From positions 366,277,105 to 366,341,104 of the forward strand of contig CM022297.1 in NCBI GenBank assembly GCA_011799875.1: a stretch of DNA of 64,000 nucleotides, given 5' to 3'. Below the pieces are notes generated by a model. That model was given only the letters and a program-made list of their open reading frames with translations, was not told where the DNA came from and did not search any database. The translations under genes and the position numbers were made by a program. This DNA comes from Thinopyrum elongatum. Its lineage: Eukaryota > Streptophyta > Magnoliopsida > Poales > Poaceae. Shown one piece after another: positions 54,598 through 64,000 of the stretch (position 1 is the stretch's first letter; every line of letters begins with the position of its first letter).

Positions 54598-54598
54598 A
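54585..54598 (-). other. Primer binding site of element D
   Basis: The minus strand reads TTTGGCTCGCCAGG directly after the 5' LTR end at 54599. Confidence 0.7.
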
Positions 54599-55469
54599 TG
54601 TCGGATTCAGGGCTCCGCAGACCCAAGGAAGGTTCAAACTCTGGGGCATGTGCGAAGAACTCAACCTATCCAACCAACCAACATGTCGCCCTACAGCCTG
54701 GCTCGATGGATCAGGGAAGGAGATGGACACAGCAGTTTACCCAGGTTCGGGCCACCTTGCGGTGTAAGACCCTACTCCTGCTTTGTGGTGGATTTGCCTC
54801 ATGAGGGGCTGAGGATGAACTAGTACAAGGGAAGAACAACCTCGCGAGGTCTGCTCTGGGGTGAGGGTATGAGTCGGAGGGTTCCCTCTCTATGGTGGTG
54901 GCTAGCTTATACTTATAGTGGCCTTGGTCCTCTTCCCCCAAAATGTAGGCGGGAAGGGATCCCATAGTGGCCAATTTGAAAGGGGACAAGTAGTACATCT
55001 TATCCTGACGAAAGGTGGTCTTCGCCTGCAAAGCCTCTGGTCGTGACGCTGCGGTGGGCTCGGTGATGACATCCTTCCTGCCGTCCTGGCGGTCTTAGTC
55101 TCGTTGCACGGGAATGGAAACCTTTGGCTGATTCCTCGGGACCCCGCGCCTGCGCTTGCCTCCTCAGCACCAAAGAGGAAACCTGCTCCTCTGTGCCCGC
55201 TGGCGCCCGGCTGGCCTTGGTCGTCATGACTTGCGTCACCTCAACCTCATGAGGTGGGCACCTGCATAGAAATCTCCGCTCCTCAGGAGCCAGCCCGGGG
55301 AGGCCGCTCCCTCCGGAGGTCTTGATGTCGCCCGCCTCGCGAGGCTTGGCCCCTCGCGAGGGTCTTGTCTTGAAGGTGTTGTAGATGGGCCGTACCAGGC
55401 CGCCGATGGAGCCATGCCATGGGCCGCAGGCAGGCAAGTCTGGGTACCCTGGTTCCCAGAACACCGACA
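54599..55469 (-). repeat. Element D 5' LTR
   Basis: It mirrors 46997-47868 with about 5% difference and ends with CCGACA at 55469, followed by the AACCC duplication. Confidence 0.95.
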
Positions 55470-55492
55470 AACCCGGCGTGGGAACCGCCTGA

Positions 55493-56215
55493 AGCCGTCC
55501 TGCTTTATCTTTTATCGATTTTTTGTTAAATGGCTGGTCCACCCACCCACTGGGGTGAGGGGTGAATGTAATGAACTCTGGCCGTGGGCCCCTTTTTGTA
55601 ATGTAAATATCTTCGCAAGTGTTTGCGCCTATGCTCTTCATTCTTAAGCTTTTTTCCTTGCTTACTCCTTCGAGCTTCCCCCCCGCGAGTCGGACAACCG
55701 GGTTCCGGTCTATGACAAGGGGTTCGGCCTTGGGAGAGAGCGTGTAATACTTAGGCCTTTCGAACATTGAGCGCGAGCAAAACACCCACTGGGCCGGCTG
55801 GCGGTGGCCGACGAAGCTGGCTGGCGCGCAGCCGGTCGTGCGGCAACTTAGTGCGGTGAGACCGGGTTGGCCGATCCGGCAAGTCCAACTTAGCATTTTT
55901 TGACGTGCCAACGCCTTGGCCCGTAGTTCTTGCCGGCGAATAGCCGAAGTCGAACTGTGGCTTAGGGCGAAGTGGAGGGCCTCGGCAACTCGGGCACGCC
56001 GGGTTGTGACAAGGAAGACGACGGGTTGCGGCCAGGCCGGCTAGCCCCCGAGCCCCCGGGTTGGACGATCCAACCCGGCAGTGGGGGTTAGAAAAATTTA
56101 CAAGGATGTGCGAGACACAATAAGTTGATAGGAAAAGGTTGCCCCCGAGATTCGTTCGGGGGTCCAATTGTCCTTCATTAAACTTCAAAAGGTAGTGATA
56201 CATACATGCATACAA
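55493..56215. other. Convergent spacer of element C
   Basis: No gene is seen between the stop of the antisense gene (55490-55492) and the end of pol (56216). It contains a perfect hairpin at 56056-56078 and a second smaller inverted repeat at 56142-56162. Confidence 0.65.
56056..56078. repeat. Perfect 10-bp inverted repeat with 3-base loop
   Basis: CCGGGTTGGA, CGA, TCCAACCCGG. It lies between two convergent genes of element C. Confidence 0.9.
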
Positions 56216-57320
56216 CTAACTGTAAAATGGGCGGAGGAGCTTTGTGTTCCAGGGCCGGCTTGTCTCTTCGCCGGTGGTATCTCTCTTGCATTTGTTCGGC
56301 TTGCGTGCATCGATGAGGTAGTAGGTGTTGTAGTCACACAGGGCTTTGCTGATGATGAAAGGGCCCTCCCATGGGGAGGCCAATTTGTGCTGGCCGGCTT
56401 GCCACTGGACAAGCCGGAGTATGAGATCTCCCTCGTGGAATGCGAGGGGCTTGATTTTCTTGCTGTGATAGTGCCTCAGGCTTTGCTGGTAGATGGCCGA
56501 TCGGCTGAGGGCCAATAGGCGTGCTTCTTCTAGTAGGTCGACGCCGTCTTCACGGGCTTCCTTGGCTTGCGCTTCTGTGTACATTGTGACTCGTGGCGAG
56601 TCGAACTCGATGTCGGTTGAGATGATGGCTTCGGCTCCGTAGACGAGGAAGAACGGTGTGAACCCGATCGACCGGTTTGGCGTAGTCCGGAGACTCCAGA
56701 GGATGGCCGGCAGCTCATCAAGCCAGCTGCGAGGCGAGCAGATGAGGGGCTCAACGAGTCGCGGCTTGATGCCGGACAAAATCAGGCCATTGGCCCGCTC
56801 GACCTGGCCGTTGGATTGAGGATGGGCGACGGAGGCTAGGTCAAGCCGGATGCTGGAGACGGAGTAGTACTGCGCCAGAGCGCCCTTGGCAAAGTTGGTG
56901 CCATTATCTGTGATGATGCTGTGCGGAACGCCATAGCGGACCGCGATGTCCTTGACGAACCAGACGGCCGTCGGCCCGTCCAGCTTCTTGATTGGTCGTG
57001 CTTTGATCCACTTGGTGAACTTGTCGACTGCCACCAGCAGGTGCGTCATACCGCCTCGAGCGGTCTTGAAAGGCCCCACCATGTCCAGCCCCCAAACGGC
57101 GAAGGGCCAGGTGATCAGGATAGTTTGGAGGGCTGAAACCAGCTGGTGGCTATGCTTGCTGAAGCGTTGGCTACCCTCACACTTGAGAATGAGCGACTCG
57201 GCGTCTTTGAGGGCCGTGGGCCATTAGAAACTATGGCAGAAGGCCTTGGCCACCAAGGACCTGGAGGCGGCGTGGTGCCCGCACTCGCCCTGATGTATGT
57301 CGAGGAGGATCTCTATGCCC
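56216..57320 (-). pseudogene. Element C integrase, well preserved
   Basis: The zinc-binding part lies at about 57320-57200 (HQGECGHHAASRSLV), and a stop lies near 57225. From 57082 to 56216 an uninterrupted frame of 288 codons covers the catalytic core (VDKFTKW, ITDNGTNFAKG, SNGQVERAN) and the C-terminal domain (YHSKKIKPLAFHEGDLIL, SPWEGPF), ending in the usual LLRPFYS. All the core Asp/Glu motifs appear intact. Confidence 0.9.
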
Positions 57321-57559
57321 TTGTCTTGCTCAATGCAGCACTGGAACACGCCCGTCGCACTAGGCTTGACGAGCTCATTGTTGATGATGCTGTAGGCGGA
57401 CGCCCGGCGCTGCACTTGCCGAGCCTCGGTCTCGTCCATGGGGAGTGCTCCGTTCTCCAGGAAGGCTAGGATTGGCTGGGCCCATGACGGATCCGTCACC
57501 ACGGTGAAGACGGCCACCAAGACGGGTTCCGGGGCGGCAGCCCCCGGGTCGGGGACGGC

Positions 57560-58476
57560 GGCGGCCGGGTTGAGCACAGCAGCCCCTGGGCCGGGTTTAG
57601 CAGCCCCCGGGGTCGAGGAGGCAGCCCTCGGGCCGGGATCAGCAGTCCCCGGGCCGGGATTAGCAGCCCCCGGCACTGGGTTGGGGAGGGGCGCCGCAGG
57701 GTCGTCCGGGATGAAGATGGACTCGGAATCCGAAGACGGCTTGACAGACGGCTTGCACAAGTGCTCGAGGGAGACGTCGGATGGGATGGCTTGCCGGGAA
57801 GAGCCGATCTTGGCTAGCATGTCGGCAACTTCGTTCTCCGTGTGCGGGACGTGAAGGAACTCGCAGCCGTCGAAGGTGCCGAAAAGCTGTTGGACCAAGA
57901 AGTGATAGCCATGTTGGCATCCCGGGCGTCCCACTCATCGGAGCACTGCCGCACCACCAGATCCGAGTCGCCATAGCATAGGATGCACTGGATGCTGAGT
58001 TCCTTGGCAAGCCGGAGGCCGTGCACAAGGGCCTCATACTCGGCGACGTTGTTGGAGGCGGCAAAGTGGATCTGGAGCACGTACCGCAGCCGGTCGCCCT
58101 TTGGGGAAGACACCACGATGCCAGCTCCCAAGCTGGAGCGCATCTTGGAGCCATCAAAGTGCATGCGCCAATGCATTGAATCTGGCGGCGGCGGCAGGTA
58201 CTGGGTCTCCGTCCAGTCGACGAGGAAGTCGGCGAGCGCCTGGGACTTGATCATTGTGCGGGGCTCGTAGAGGATGGTGTGGCTGGCCAACTCGATGGCC
58301 CACTTGGCAACCCGATCGGAGGCATCCCGGCAGCCCATGATTTCACCGATGGGGGCCGTGCTGACCACGGTGATGACATGCTCTTGAAAGTACTGCTTCA
58401 GCTTCTTAGCGGTGAGGTACACGCCGTAGCACATCTTCTGGTAGTGCGGGTAATTTTGCTTGGAGGCGGAAAGCAC
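57560..58476 (-). pseudogene. Element C dual RNase H (gypsy type then archaeal type)
   Basis: One frame from 58476 to 57814 holds the end of the gypsy RNase H (YPHYQKMCYGVYL ... ALADFLVDWTE) and then a second RNase H with the acidic residues visible in MHFDGSK, NVAEYEALVHGL and CYGDSDLVV. After a frameshift near 57900 its end (FLHVPHTENEVADMLA) is in the next frame. A linker rich in Pro/Gly/Ala repeats (about 57530-57690) follows. Dual RNase H marks the Tat lineage. Confidence 0.85.
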
Positions 58477-58479
58477 CTC

Positions 58480-59522
58480 GCTCAGGTAGTAGACTGGGCG
58501 CTGGACGGACTAGATCTTGCCCTTCTCTGGTCTCTCGACCACCAACACCATGATGACCGACCGCGAGGTGGCGACGATGTATAACAATAGCGGCTCCTTG
58601 TCGGCCGGCGCGACCAGGATGGGTGTAGTGGAGAGCATGCGTTTGAGATCCCGGAACGCTTCATCCGCCTGGTCGTTCCACTCGAACGGCGACGTCTTCT
58701 TCATCAGTTGATATAGGGGTAAGGCCCTCTCACCCAGCCGGCTGAGAAACTGGCTGACTGAGGCCAAGTAGCTGGTGAACTTGTTGACAACGAGCAGCCG
58801 GGTTGGCCTGCGCATGTGCTCGATGGCCTTGATCTTTTCCGGGTTTGCTCAATGCCGCGCTCCGAGATGAGGAAGCCGAGCAGCTTTTCGGCTGGCACAC
58901 CAAACACGCAGTTCTCCAGTTGAGCTTGATCTGGTACTGGCGTAGATTGGCGAAGGTTTCCTTCAGGTCGTCAAGGAGTGTGAGGTGCTGCTTGGTCTTC
59001 ACCACGATGTCGTCGACGTAGATGTGGATGTTGCGGCCGAGTTGCTTCAGCAAGCATTTCTGCATGCAGCGCTGGAAGGTGGCACCGGCATTCTTCAGGC
59101 TGAACGACATGGTGATGTAGCAGTACGCCCCGAAGGGCGTGATGAAGGACGTCTTCGGGGCGTCGGCCGGATCCAGCGGAGTAAGCATCCAGGAAGGACA
59201 GGAGCTCATAGCCGGCGGTGGAGTCGATCACTTGATCTATCCACGGGAGAGCGAAAGGATCCATGGGGCAGGCCTTGTTCAGGCTGGTGTAGTCTATGCA
59301 CATGCGCCAGGTGTTGTTCTTCTTCAGGACGAGGACCGGGTTGGCCAGCCACTCGGGGTGAAACATTTCCATGATGAAGCCGGCTGCGAGTAGTCGTGCG
59401 ACTTCTTCACCAATGGTTCTCCTCTTCTCTTCTGAAAAGTGACGTAGGGGTTGACGGACAGGCTTGGCATCCTTGCGGACGTGTAGTTTGTGCTCGGCGT
59501 ACTCCCTCAGAACTCCTGGCAT
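58480..59522 (-). pseudogene. Element C reverse transcriptase, deleted and frameshifted
   Basis: It starts with MPGVLREYAEHKLHV (59522). The frame reaches SFLDAY and then loses the usual GYHQIKM segment. The next part, in another frame, has TSFITPFGAYCY, an altered SFSLKNAG where PFGLKNAG is expected, and an intact YVDD at 59009-59020. Another shift near 58900 leads to the thumb (LGFLISERGIEQ) and to the RNase H start at 58815-58510. Confidence 0.88.
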
Positions 59523-59729
59523 GTCCTCTGGGGACCATGCAAAGATATCCCGATTCTCACGGAGGAAATCGACAAGCTCGCCTTCCTATTTGCTGTCGAG
59601 GCGGGTGCCCACGACAATGTACTTGATGCAGCTGGGGTCTTCCGGGTTCAGCCTGACCTTCTTGGTGTCCTTGGACGGCTAGAACGAGGCCTCGCTAGCC
59701 GACTCCTTGGCCGAAGCCGGCACAGCCGG

Positions 59730-60314
59730 CTACTCGCCGGCCAGCGCGATGATCCGGTCCAGCTGGCGCCGCTCCTCGGCTATGACCAGTGACTCGGCCA
59801 ACTTGGCGCCGGCTTGGGCGCACTCCAGGTACTTTCTGTAGTCGCCGGCAATAGTGATGAGGCCCTTGGGACCCGGTATCTTCATCTTCAGGTAGGCGTA
59901 GTGGGGGACCGCCATGAACTTGGCGAGCGCAGGACGGCCCAGCAACGTGTGGTACGCGCTAGATAGGTCCACCACCTCGAACCAGATAGGCTCGCGCCGG
60001 AAATGATCGCTCGTGCCGAAGAGGACATCAAGCCGGATCTGGCTGATGGGGAAGCAGGAGAGTCCCGGCACGATGCCGTGGAACACCGTCCGGGATGGCT
60101 CCAGGTGCTTGGCCTCGAAGCCAAGCTTGGTCATGGTGTCGCGGTAGAGGATGTTGATGCTGCTGCCGCCATCGATGAGGACCCGCGAGAATTTGCAAGT
60201 GCGCTTGGCGGTGACGATAGTGGGGTCGAGGACGAGGGCGTAGCCACCCGGGTTCGGCATGACAGCCGGGTGGTCCTCCTGGGTCCAGCTGATTGGGCGC
60301 TCTGACCAGTGCAT
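59730..60314 (-). pseudogene. Element C aspartic protease domain
   Basis: A clean frame holds WSERPISWTQEDHPA, RVLIDGGSSINILY with the catalytic Asp codon at 60171-60173, and TLLGRPALAKFMA. It is almost collinear with the protease of A, showing that A and C are related elements. Confidence 0.88.
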
Positions 60315-60319
60315 ATATT

Positions 60320-62153
60320 CCGGATGGCCAGGATGACGGTGTTCGCCTCCTGCCGGAGCAGGCGCTCGCTACGCTTGTCATCGCCAAGGCTGGTGAAGAC
60401 GACGTAGCTTGCGTTCTGGTTGGGGTAGACTTCATCGTGCATCGCGCCATTTGCTAGAGGCGAGGGATGAGGCGGAGGTGGCTGCCCCGCGCCTGGAGCC
60501 GGAGCTGGAGGCGGCGGGATGTCACCCCTCATGATGCGCTTGGTGGTGGCGCACTGCCGAAGCATGTGCGTGGATGGCCTTGCACCGCTGTTGTGCTTGC
60601 AGGGGGCGTCGAGCATCTCGTCGAAACTCATTGCGGGTTGCCACGCCGTCTTGCCGGTTCGCGGGCGATTGCCGGCCGGCTCGGCCGCGGGCGCCTGATC
60701 AGCGGTCGCGACGAGGCGGTTGTCGTAGCTGGGGGCCTGCTGATCGGCCTAGCGCTTGTTGTTCTGCTGGTTGTTCTGCTGGCGGCTGCTCTCGCCAGCC
60801 GGCTTGGAAGGGGATGCCGACAACGCCTTGCCGGCTTCGTCCAACACCACTTGGATCTTCATGGTGGAGTCGACCATGGTGTACTTGTCCGCCGTGACCA
60901 TGAGCGCGGCCATGGTGGTCGGCTCGGAGCGCAAGAGCTTGTGCTTGAGGAGGGTGCCATCCCGGCAACCACTCACAAAGTACTGGTTGGCTTGGACTTC
61001 ATGGACCCCCTCGCAGCTGTTCCGGAGCTCGGTCTAGCGTGCGAGGTACTCGCGGCCAGTTTCTGTCGGCCCCTGCACGCACATGGCGAGCTGACTGGGA
61101 CGGCCGAGACGCTTGCAGGTGCTGGTGAAGTTGTGCATGAAGGCTTGCTCGAAGTCAACCCACGCGTTGATGCTGCCGGCCGGCAGGCTGTTCAACCATG
61201 TGCAGGCTGATCCTTGGAGCATGAGCGGGGCATAGCGCACGGCAAGGCGGTGATTACCGCCCACGATGCCGATGGCGGTGGTGTAGTCGATGAGCCAGTC
61301 CTCCGGCTTGATGGTCCCGTTGTACTTGGGGGTGTCATGGGGTAGCGTGAACCCTTTGTGGAAGGGCTCATCCAGGATGCGCGGACCAAAGCAAGTCGGC
61401 CCGACAACGTTGTCTTCCTCAAGCTCGAGGGAGAGGGCGAGCTGCTCGATGCGATGGCGAGTGCCGGTGTCGTCGATGGCGCGCGGACCCAGCCTACTTG
61501 CGACCGGGCCACAGGGAACCGGGTCGGCGGAAGCCGAATGGCCTGCCGGCCGAATTGCGGGGGAGGGTCTTGCCGGCGCCGGTCTTCTGGGGCCGGCTCG
61601 TTGCCCTGGCCATCGCTAGTCATCAGGGCGCGGTTGCACCGTGTTCGAGTACAGCCGGAATGAGCTCCACTGGGGGTGGTGAGGACGCCGTGTTCGGCTG
61701 CTCGGGGTCTTTTGTGCGGCACGAGACGGATCCCGTGGGATGGTCAAGGCGGTCCTGCCGCGCGTTCGCAGCGCCGAGAAGCTTGGTCATGCGCTGCAGG
61801 CGCTCCTACAGTTCCTCGCCTTGCAGCTGCTCCATGCCGACGGCGGCCGCCTGTGCGGCGCGCATGTTCTTGACGAGGGTGTCGTAGACGGGCGGGATCG
61901 CGCCCAGCACGCGGCCGATGGCGGCGTCGCGGGTCCGGACCTCGGCAACCCGGCTGGGCTCGGCCGTGGCCGGTGTGTGGCCGTACGCAGTGTTGCGCTC
62001 CCGCTGAACAGACTCCAACCGGCGCTGCGTTGCGGCAAGCGTCTCGGCCTCGTCCAGCAGGCGCTTGCGCTCCTCCTCGAGCTGGGCCCGGTCCTGGGCA
62101 ACATTGGTGGCGTTGAGGTCGGTGGCGATGGGAACGCTGAGGTTCTGCATCAT
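60320..62153 (-). pseudogene. Element C gag
   Basis: The start is the ATGATG at 62153-62148 (MMQNLSVPIATDLNATN). A coiled-coil-like N-terminus follows (QLEEERKRLLDEAETLAATQ). The gag core is visible at about 61260-60760 (YAPLMLQGSACTWLNSLPAG, FTSTCKRLGRPSQL), and a Cys/His segment (CKHNSGARPSTHMLRQC) near 60560-60610 stands where the zinc motif of Tat gag lies. Several frameshifts and TAG codons, for example near 61034, break the frame. Confidence 0.85.
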
Positions 62154-62460
62154 GGCGGTTAGCGGCGACGGCGTCAGATGGGGGAAGAGGGGGAGGATCG
62201 GGCCCTCACCGATGTGGACGGGGAGAGGGGCGGCGAGGCGTGATTGAGCCGGCAAGGAGGGGACGGGGATGACGGTGGAAGGCGATGGGGATGAGGAGCT
62301 CGGGGGCGGGGTCCAGATCGAGGAGGGGAAGTGGAGAGAGTGGGGGGTGAGTGGGTGGATGAGAGCAGGGGGAGCTCGAGGGGGTGCGGGGGGGCTCCCT
62401 TATCCCCTCCCGGCGTCGACCCCGGCGAGGTGGTCGGGGACGACCATGCCGCTGTAGCGA
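62154..62460. other. GC-rich transition between C leader and E LTR, boundary not resolved
   Basis: Up to about 62255 the minus frame still continues into the C gag start, so C leader sequence is likely. Beyond about 62460 the sequence belongs to the E LTR. I cannot place the junction or find a target duplication by eye. No PBS for C was found. Confidence 0.5.
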
Positions 62461-63016
62461 CCCGGTCGCGTGAACAGGGGAGAGGGGAGTGTTCGGCGAG
62501 GGTGGGCCGTCCTCGCTACAGCCAGCTGGGCCGGGGAGGGGGTTTGGTCCAGGGGGCAGGGGGCTTCTTTTGTTTTTAATTTATTCTGTATTTCTTTTTA
62601 TCTATTCTGCTTTTATTTCAATTTCAAATTACTTTCGCCTTATAAAATATAAAACTAGCACTTAATTTATTATTATAAATTATGCTACTGCCACATTTAG
62701 TTTGAGGTTTAAATAAAATAGTTTAGTAGTTTTATAAATTAAAAAGCATTTAACTATTTGTTATAGCCACAATTTTAATTATTATAGGGCATTAAGCCAC
62801 TTTGTAAAAATGTTGGTTCACCACCATAATTAGTTATGGAATATTTGTAACATTATGAGCATTTTAGTTTTGACATTTTGAAAACTTTAAATTTTGACTT
62901 TAACTTAAATTTGAATTTGAACTGGATTGAATCAAAGGGGGATTTAGCAACAGTGAAAATGATGACATGGCACCATTAACATGGGATTACTATAGCTTAA
63001 TTATCCAGGTGTTACA
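62460..63016 (-). repeat. Element E 3' LTR (left edge uncertain)
   Basis: The minus strand starts TGTAACACCTGG at 63016. A GC-rich block and an AT-rich U3-like block resemble those of F at 1900-2403. The left edge may lie up to 200 bp further left. Confidence 0.65.
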
Positions 63017-63028
63017 ATTCTCATCCAC

Positions 63029-63049
63029 TACAAGAAATCTCGTCCCGAG
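63029..63049. repeat. Hairpin next to the E polypurine tract
   Basis: AAATCTCG-TCC-CGAGATTT-like inverted repeat (about 63037-63055 including flanks). The same 8-bp arms with TCCT loop occur beside the PPT of element B at 20551-20570. Confidence 0.75.
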
Positions 63050-63051
63050 AT

Positions 63052-64000
63052 TTAGGAGGTAGCCGGAAACAAAGCGGGATATTTATCACGAAGACGATCC
63101 GCATGATCCCAAGTGGCTTCGTCTTCAGAACGATTTGACCACTGGACTTTGAGAAATTTGATAGCCTTCTGACGGGTGCGACGTTCATTTTGATCGAGAA
63201 TGCGGATCGGATGCTCTCTGTAAGTGAGATCATCTTGCAGGGGTTGAGCTTTATAAGCCATGGGGTTGTTGCAATAAGACTTGCGACTCAGGGCATCAAC
63301 CATGACATTAGCCTTGCCAGGGGTATAAGAAATACCGTAGTCATAGTCTGTAATTGTTTCCATACATCGCTATTGACGAAGATCTAGATCTAGCTGATTA
63401 AACAATTACTTCAGACTTTGATGATCGGTGATGATCTCGCAATGATTACCAAGAAGGAAATGTCGCCACAACTTCAGTACAAATTTAACTGCAACAAGTT
63501 CAAGGTCATGGACTGGGTAGTTCTATTGGAAAGACATCTTGGAATTCACAAAAGACTGGAGCGTTTTCAATTCTCACAAGAGGAGAAGCGTTTAACACAT
63601 TCAAAGGAATAAATCTGTGCTTCGGCATTTCGAACAAGAGGAGCATAGTAGCTTACTATCTTGCATGAAGGATGTAGTTGAAGGACGGTTTTAGTGGTGC
63701 AAATGATAGAAGCGGTGTGTGTTTTCAGCCATTCCATTCCCAGAATGAGGTCGATATTGGAAGACTTCAAAACAATGGGGGTAACATGGAATTCCAACCC
63801 TTCAATTTCAACGGGGATGTTGTGACTAACCATGGTGGTTCGACATTGGCCCGCAGAATGCAGCTTGGAGTCCTGGCCAAGTGATAGCAGTTCCAACAGG
63901 TAAGTAACGCCTGTGGCTGTCCCACCATTGAGCAGCGGGACCTTTCAGGTAATAAGCCACGAAGGTGACATAGTTGGCAGGGGCTACATCAGTAGACTCC
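63052..64000 (-). pseudogene. Element E gag-pol remnant: gag, protease, RNase H and chromodomain-like pieces joined
   Basis: From the right edge the minus strand reads gag (YVTFVAYYLKGPAAQWWDSH, about 63975-63915). It then jumps into a protease without its catalytic DSG part (IDLILGMEWLKTHTASI). Next comes RNase H (about 63600-63250, ending YDYGISYTPGKANVMVDALS), and then the polyprotein C-terminus (HPIRILDQNE, VQWSNRSEDEATWD), which looks like a chromodomain. RT core and integrase core are absent. Several stops break the RNase H part. Confidence 0.82.

Larger units (their letters stand above)
46997..55469 (-). mobile_element. Element D: Tat-like Ty3-gypsy with an antisense B3-like gene
   Basis: Complete at both ends: LTRs 46997-47868 and 54599-55469 (872 and 871 bp, TGTCGG...CCGACA), flanked by a perfect AACCC duplication. 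On the minus strand: PBS, gag fused to protease, RT, two RNase H domains, integrase, then an antisense ORF, PPT and 3' LTR. The LTRs differ by about 5% by eye. All coding parts are degraded. Confidence 0.95.
43160..55492 (+). pseudogene. Element C antisense gene: PF04195-like domain plus coiled coil, spliced, split by D
   Basis: The start is ATG 43160 (MAPPKGSWEGS). An in-frame TAG at 43214-43216 breaks it after 18 codons. The N-terminal domain (NHFKRGLGLPTRAYFRAF, FFRLQPHHLGANA) is the 'putative gypsy type transposon' (PF04195-like) type, and a TAG follows at 43991-43993. Later exons have consensus borders: introns 45407-45559, 45666-45815 and 46260-46343. The exon 45816-46259 encodes a long Ala/Glu/Lys-rich coiled coil with a TAG near 45984. 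Frames of the last parts are damaged. D is inserted near the end: the frame reads ...EEPVTVQP up to 46996 and would continue for four codons to a TGA at 55490-55492. Function is unknown. Confidence 0.75.
41651..62260 (-). mobile_element. Element C: Tat-like Ty3-gypsy with antisense gene, interrupted by D
   Basis: The left edge TGTCGTGGTGGG follows the 5-bp GGATA of A's LTR. On the minus strand the order is gag (from 62153), protease, RT, RNase H, archaeal-type RNase H, integrase (ends 56216), then the antisense gene (plus strand), PPT and 3' LTR (42499-41651). The 5' LTR is not seen: E sequence takes over somewhere between about 62260 and 62460. D is inserted at 46997-55469. Without D the visible part is about 12 kb. 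Confidence 0.85.
62460..64000 (-). mobile_element. Element E: chromovirus-like gypsy, internally deleted, cut by the window end
   Basis: 3' LTR, PPT-adjacent hairpin, and a much shortened gag-pol on the minus strand. The LTR start and the C-terminal chromodomain-like sequence suggest the Del/Tekay type of chromovirus. Its position after C leader sequence suggests insertion into C. Confidence 0.75.

Noticed and set aside
60467..61210. Plus-strand ORF of 247 codons
   Set aside because: Shadow of the element C gag on the minus strand; the gag motifs read clearly there.

Overview
This window looks like intergenic DNA from a large-genome Triticeae grass (wheat, Aegilops, rye or barley type). The grounds are a SINE whose body matches the Au family as I remember it, a Ty1-copia element with Angela/WIS/BARE-like LTRs, and a stack of nested Ty3-gypsy elements with grass-type antisense cargo genes. 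I see no intact host gene. Almost every long reading frame is retrotransposon gag/pol or its shadow, and nearly all are broken by stops, frameshifts or deletions. Family names are from memory; boundaries and duplications were read from the sequence.

Layout. 1-2403: outer end of a long LTR (element F, minus strand), butting against a SINE (2404-2662). 2663 to about 9870: a low-copy island with a decayed two-exon ORF, several 31-44 bp tandem duplications, a fragment of a calcium-dependent protein kinase gene, and a GC-rich gene-start-like block. About 9880-11558: another LTR of the F family (F2), cut by element A. 11559-41650: element A, a Tat-like Ty3-gypsy on the plus strand, itself cut by B (16149-25644, minus, about 4.4 kb LTRs, non-coding inside, LARD-like) and by a Ty1-copia element (28988-37637, plus). 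41651 to about 62.3 kb: element C, a Tat-like gypsy on the minus strand, inserted inside the TATA box of A's 3' LTR. C is cut by D (46997-55469, minus, perfect 5-bp duplication AACCC). About 62.3-64.0 kb: 3' end of element E, a chromovirus-like gypsy reduced by internal deletions.

The most interesting theme is that A, C and D each carry an extra gene between pol and the 3' LTR, on the strand opposite to gag-pol, with its own TATA box just inside the 3' LTR. In A and C it is a multi-exon gene with consensus splice sites, an N-terminal domain of the 'putative gypsy type transposon' kind (PF04195-like) and a coiled coil. In D it is a different protein with a degenerate AT-hook and a B3-like DNA-binding domain. 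Extra ORFs of this sort are known from plant Tat elements. The promoters, the near-identical introns in C and the repeated PPT-like tracts in A and C are worth follow-up.

Relative ages from LTR pairs, counted by eye on parts only: A about 7-8%, D and copia about 5%, B about 2%. The order agrees with the nesting.
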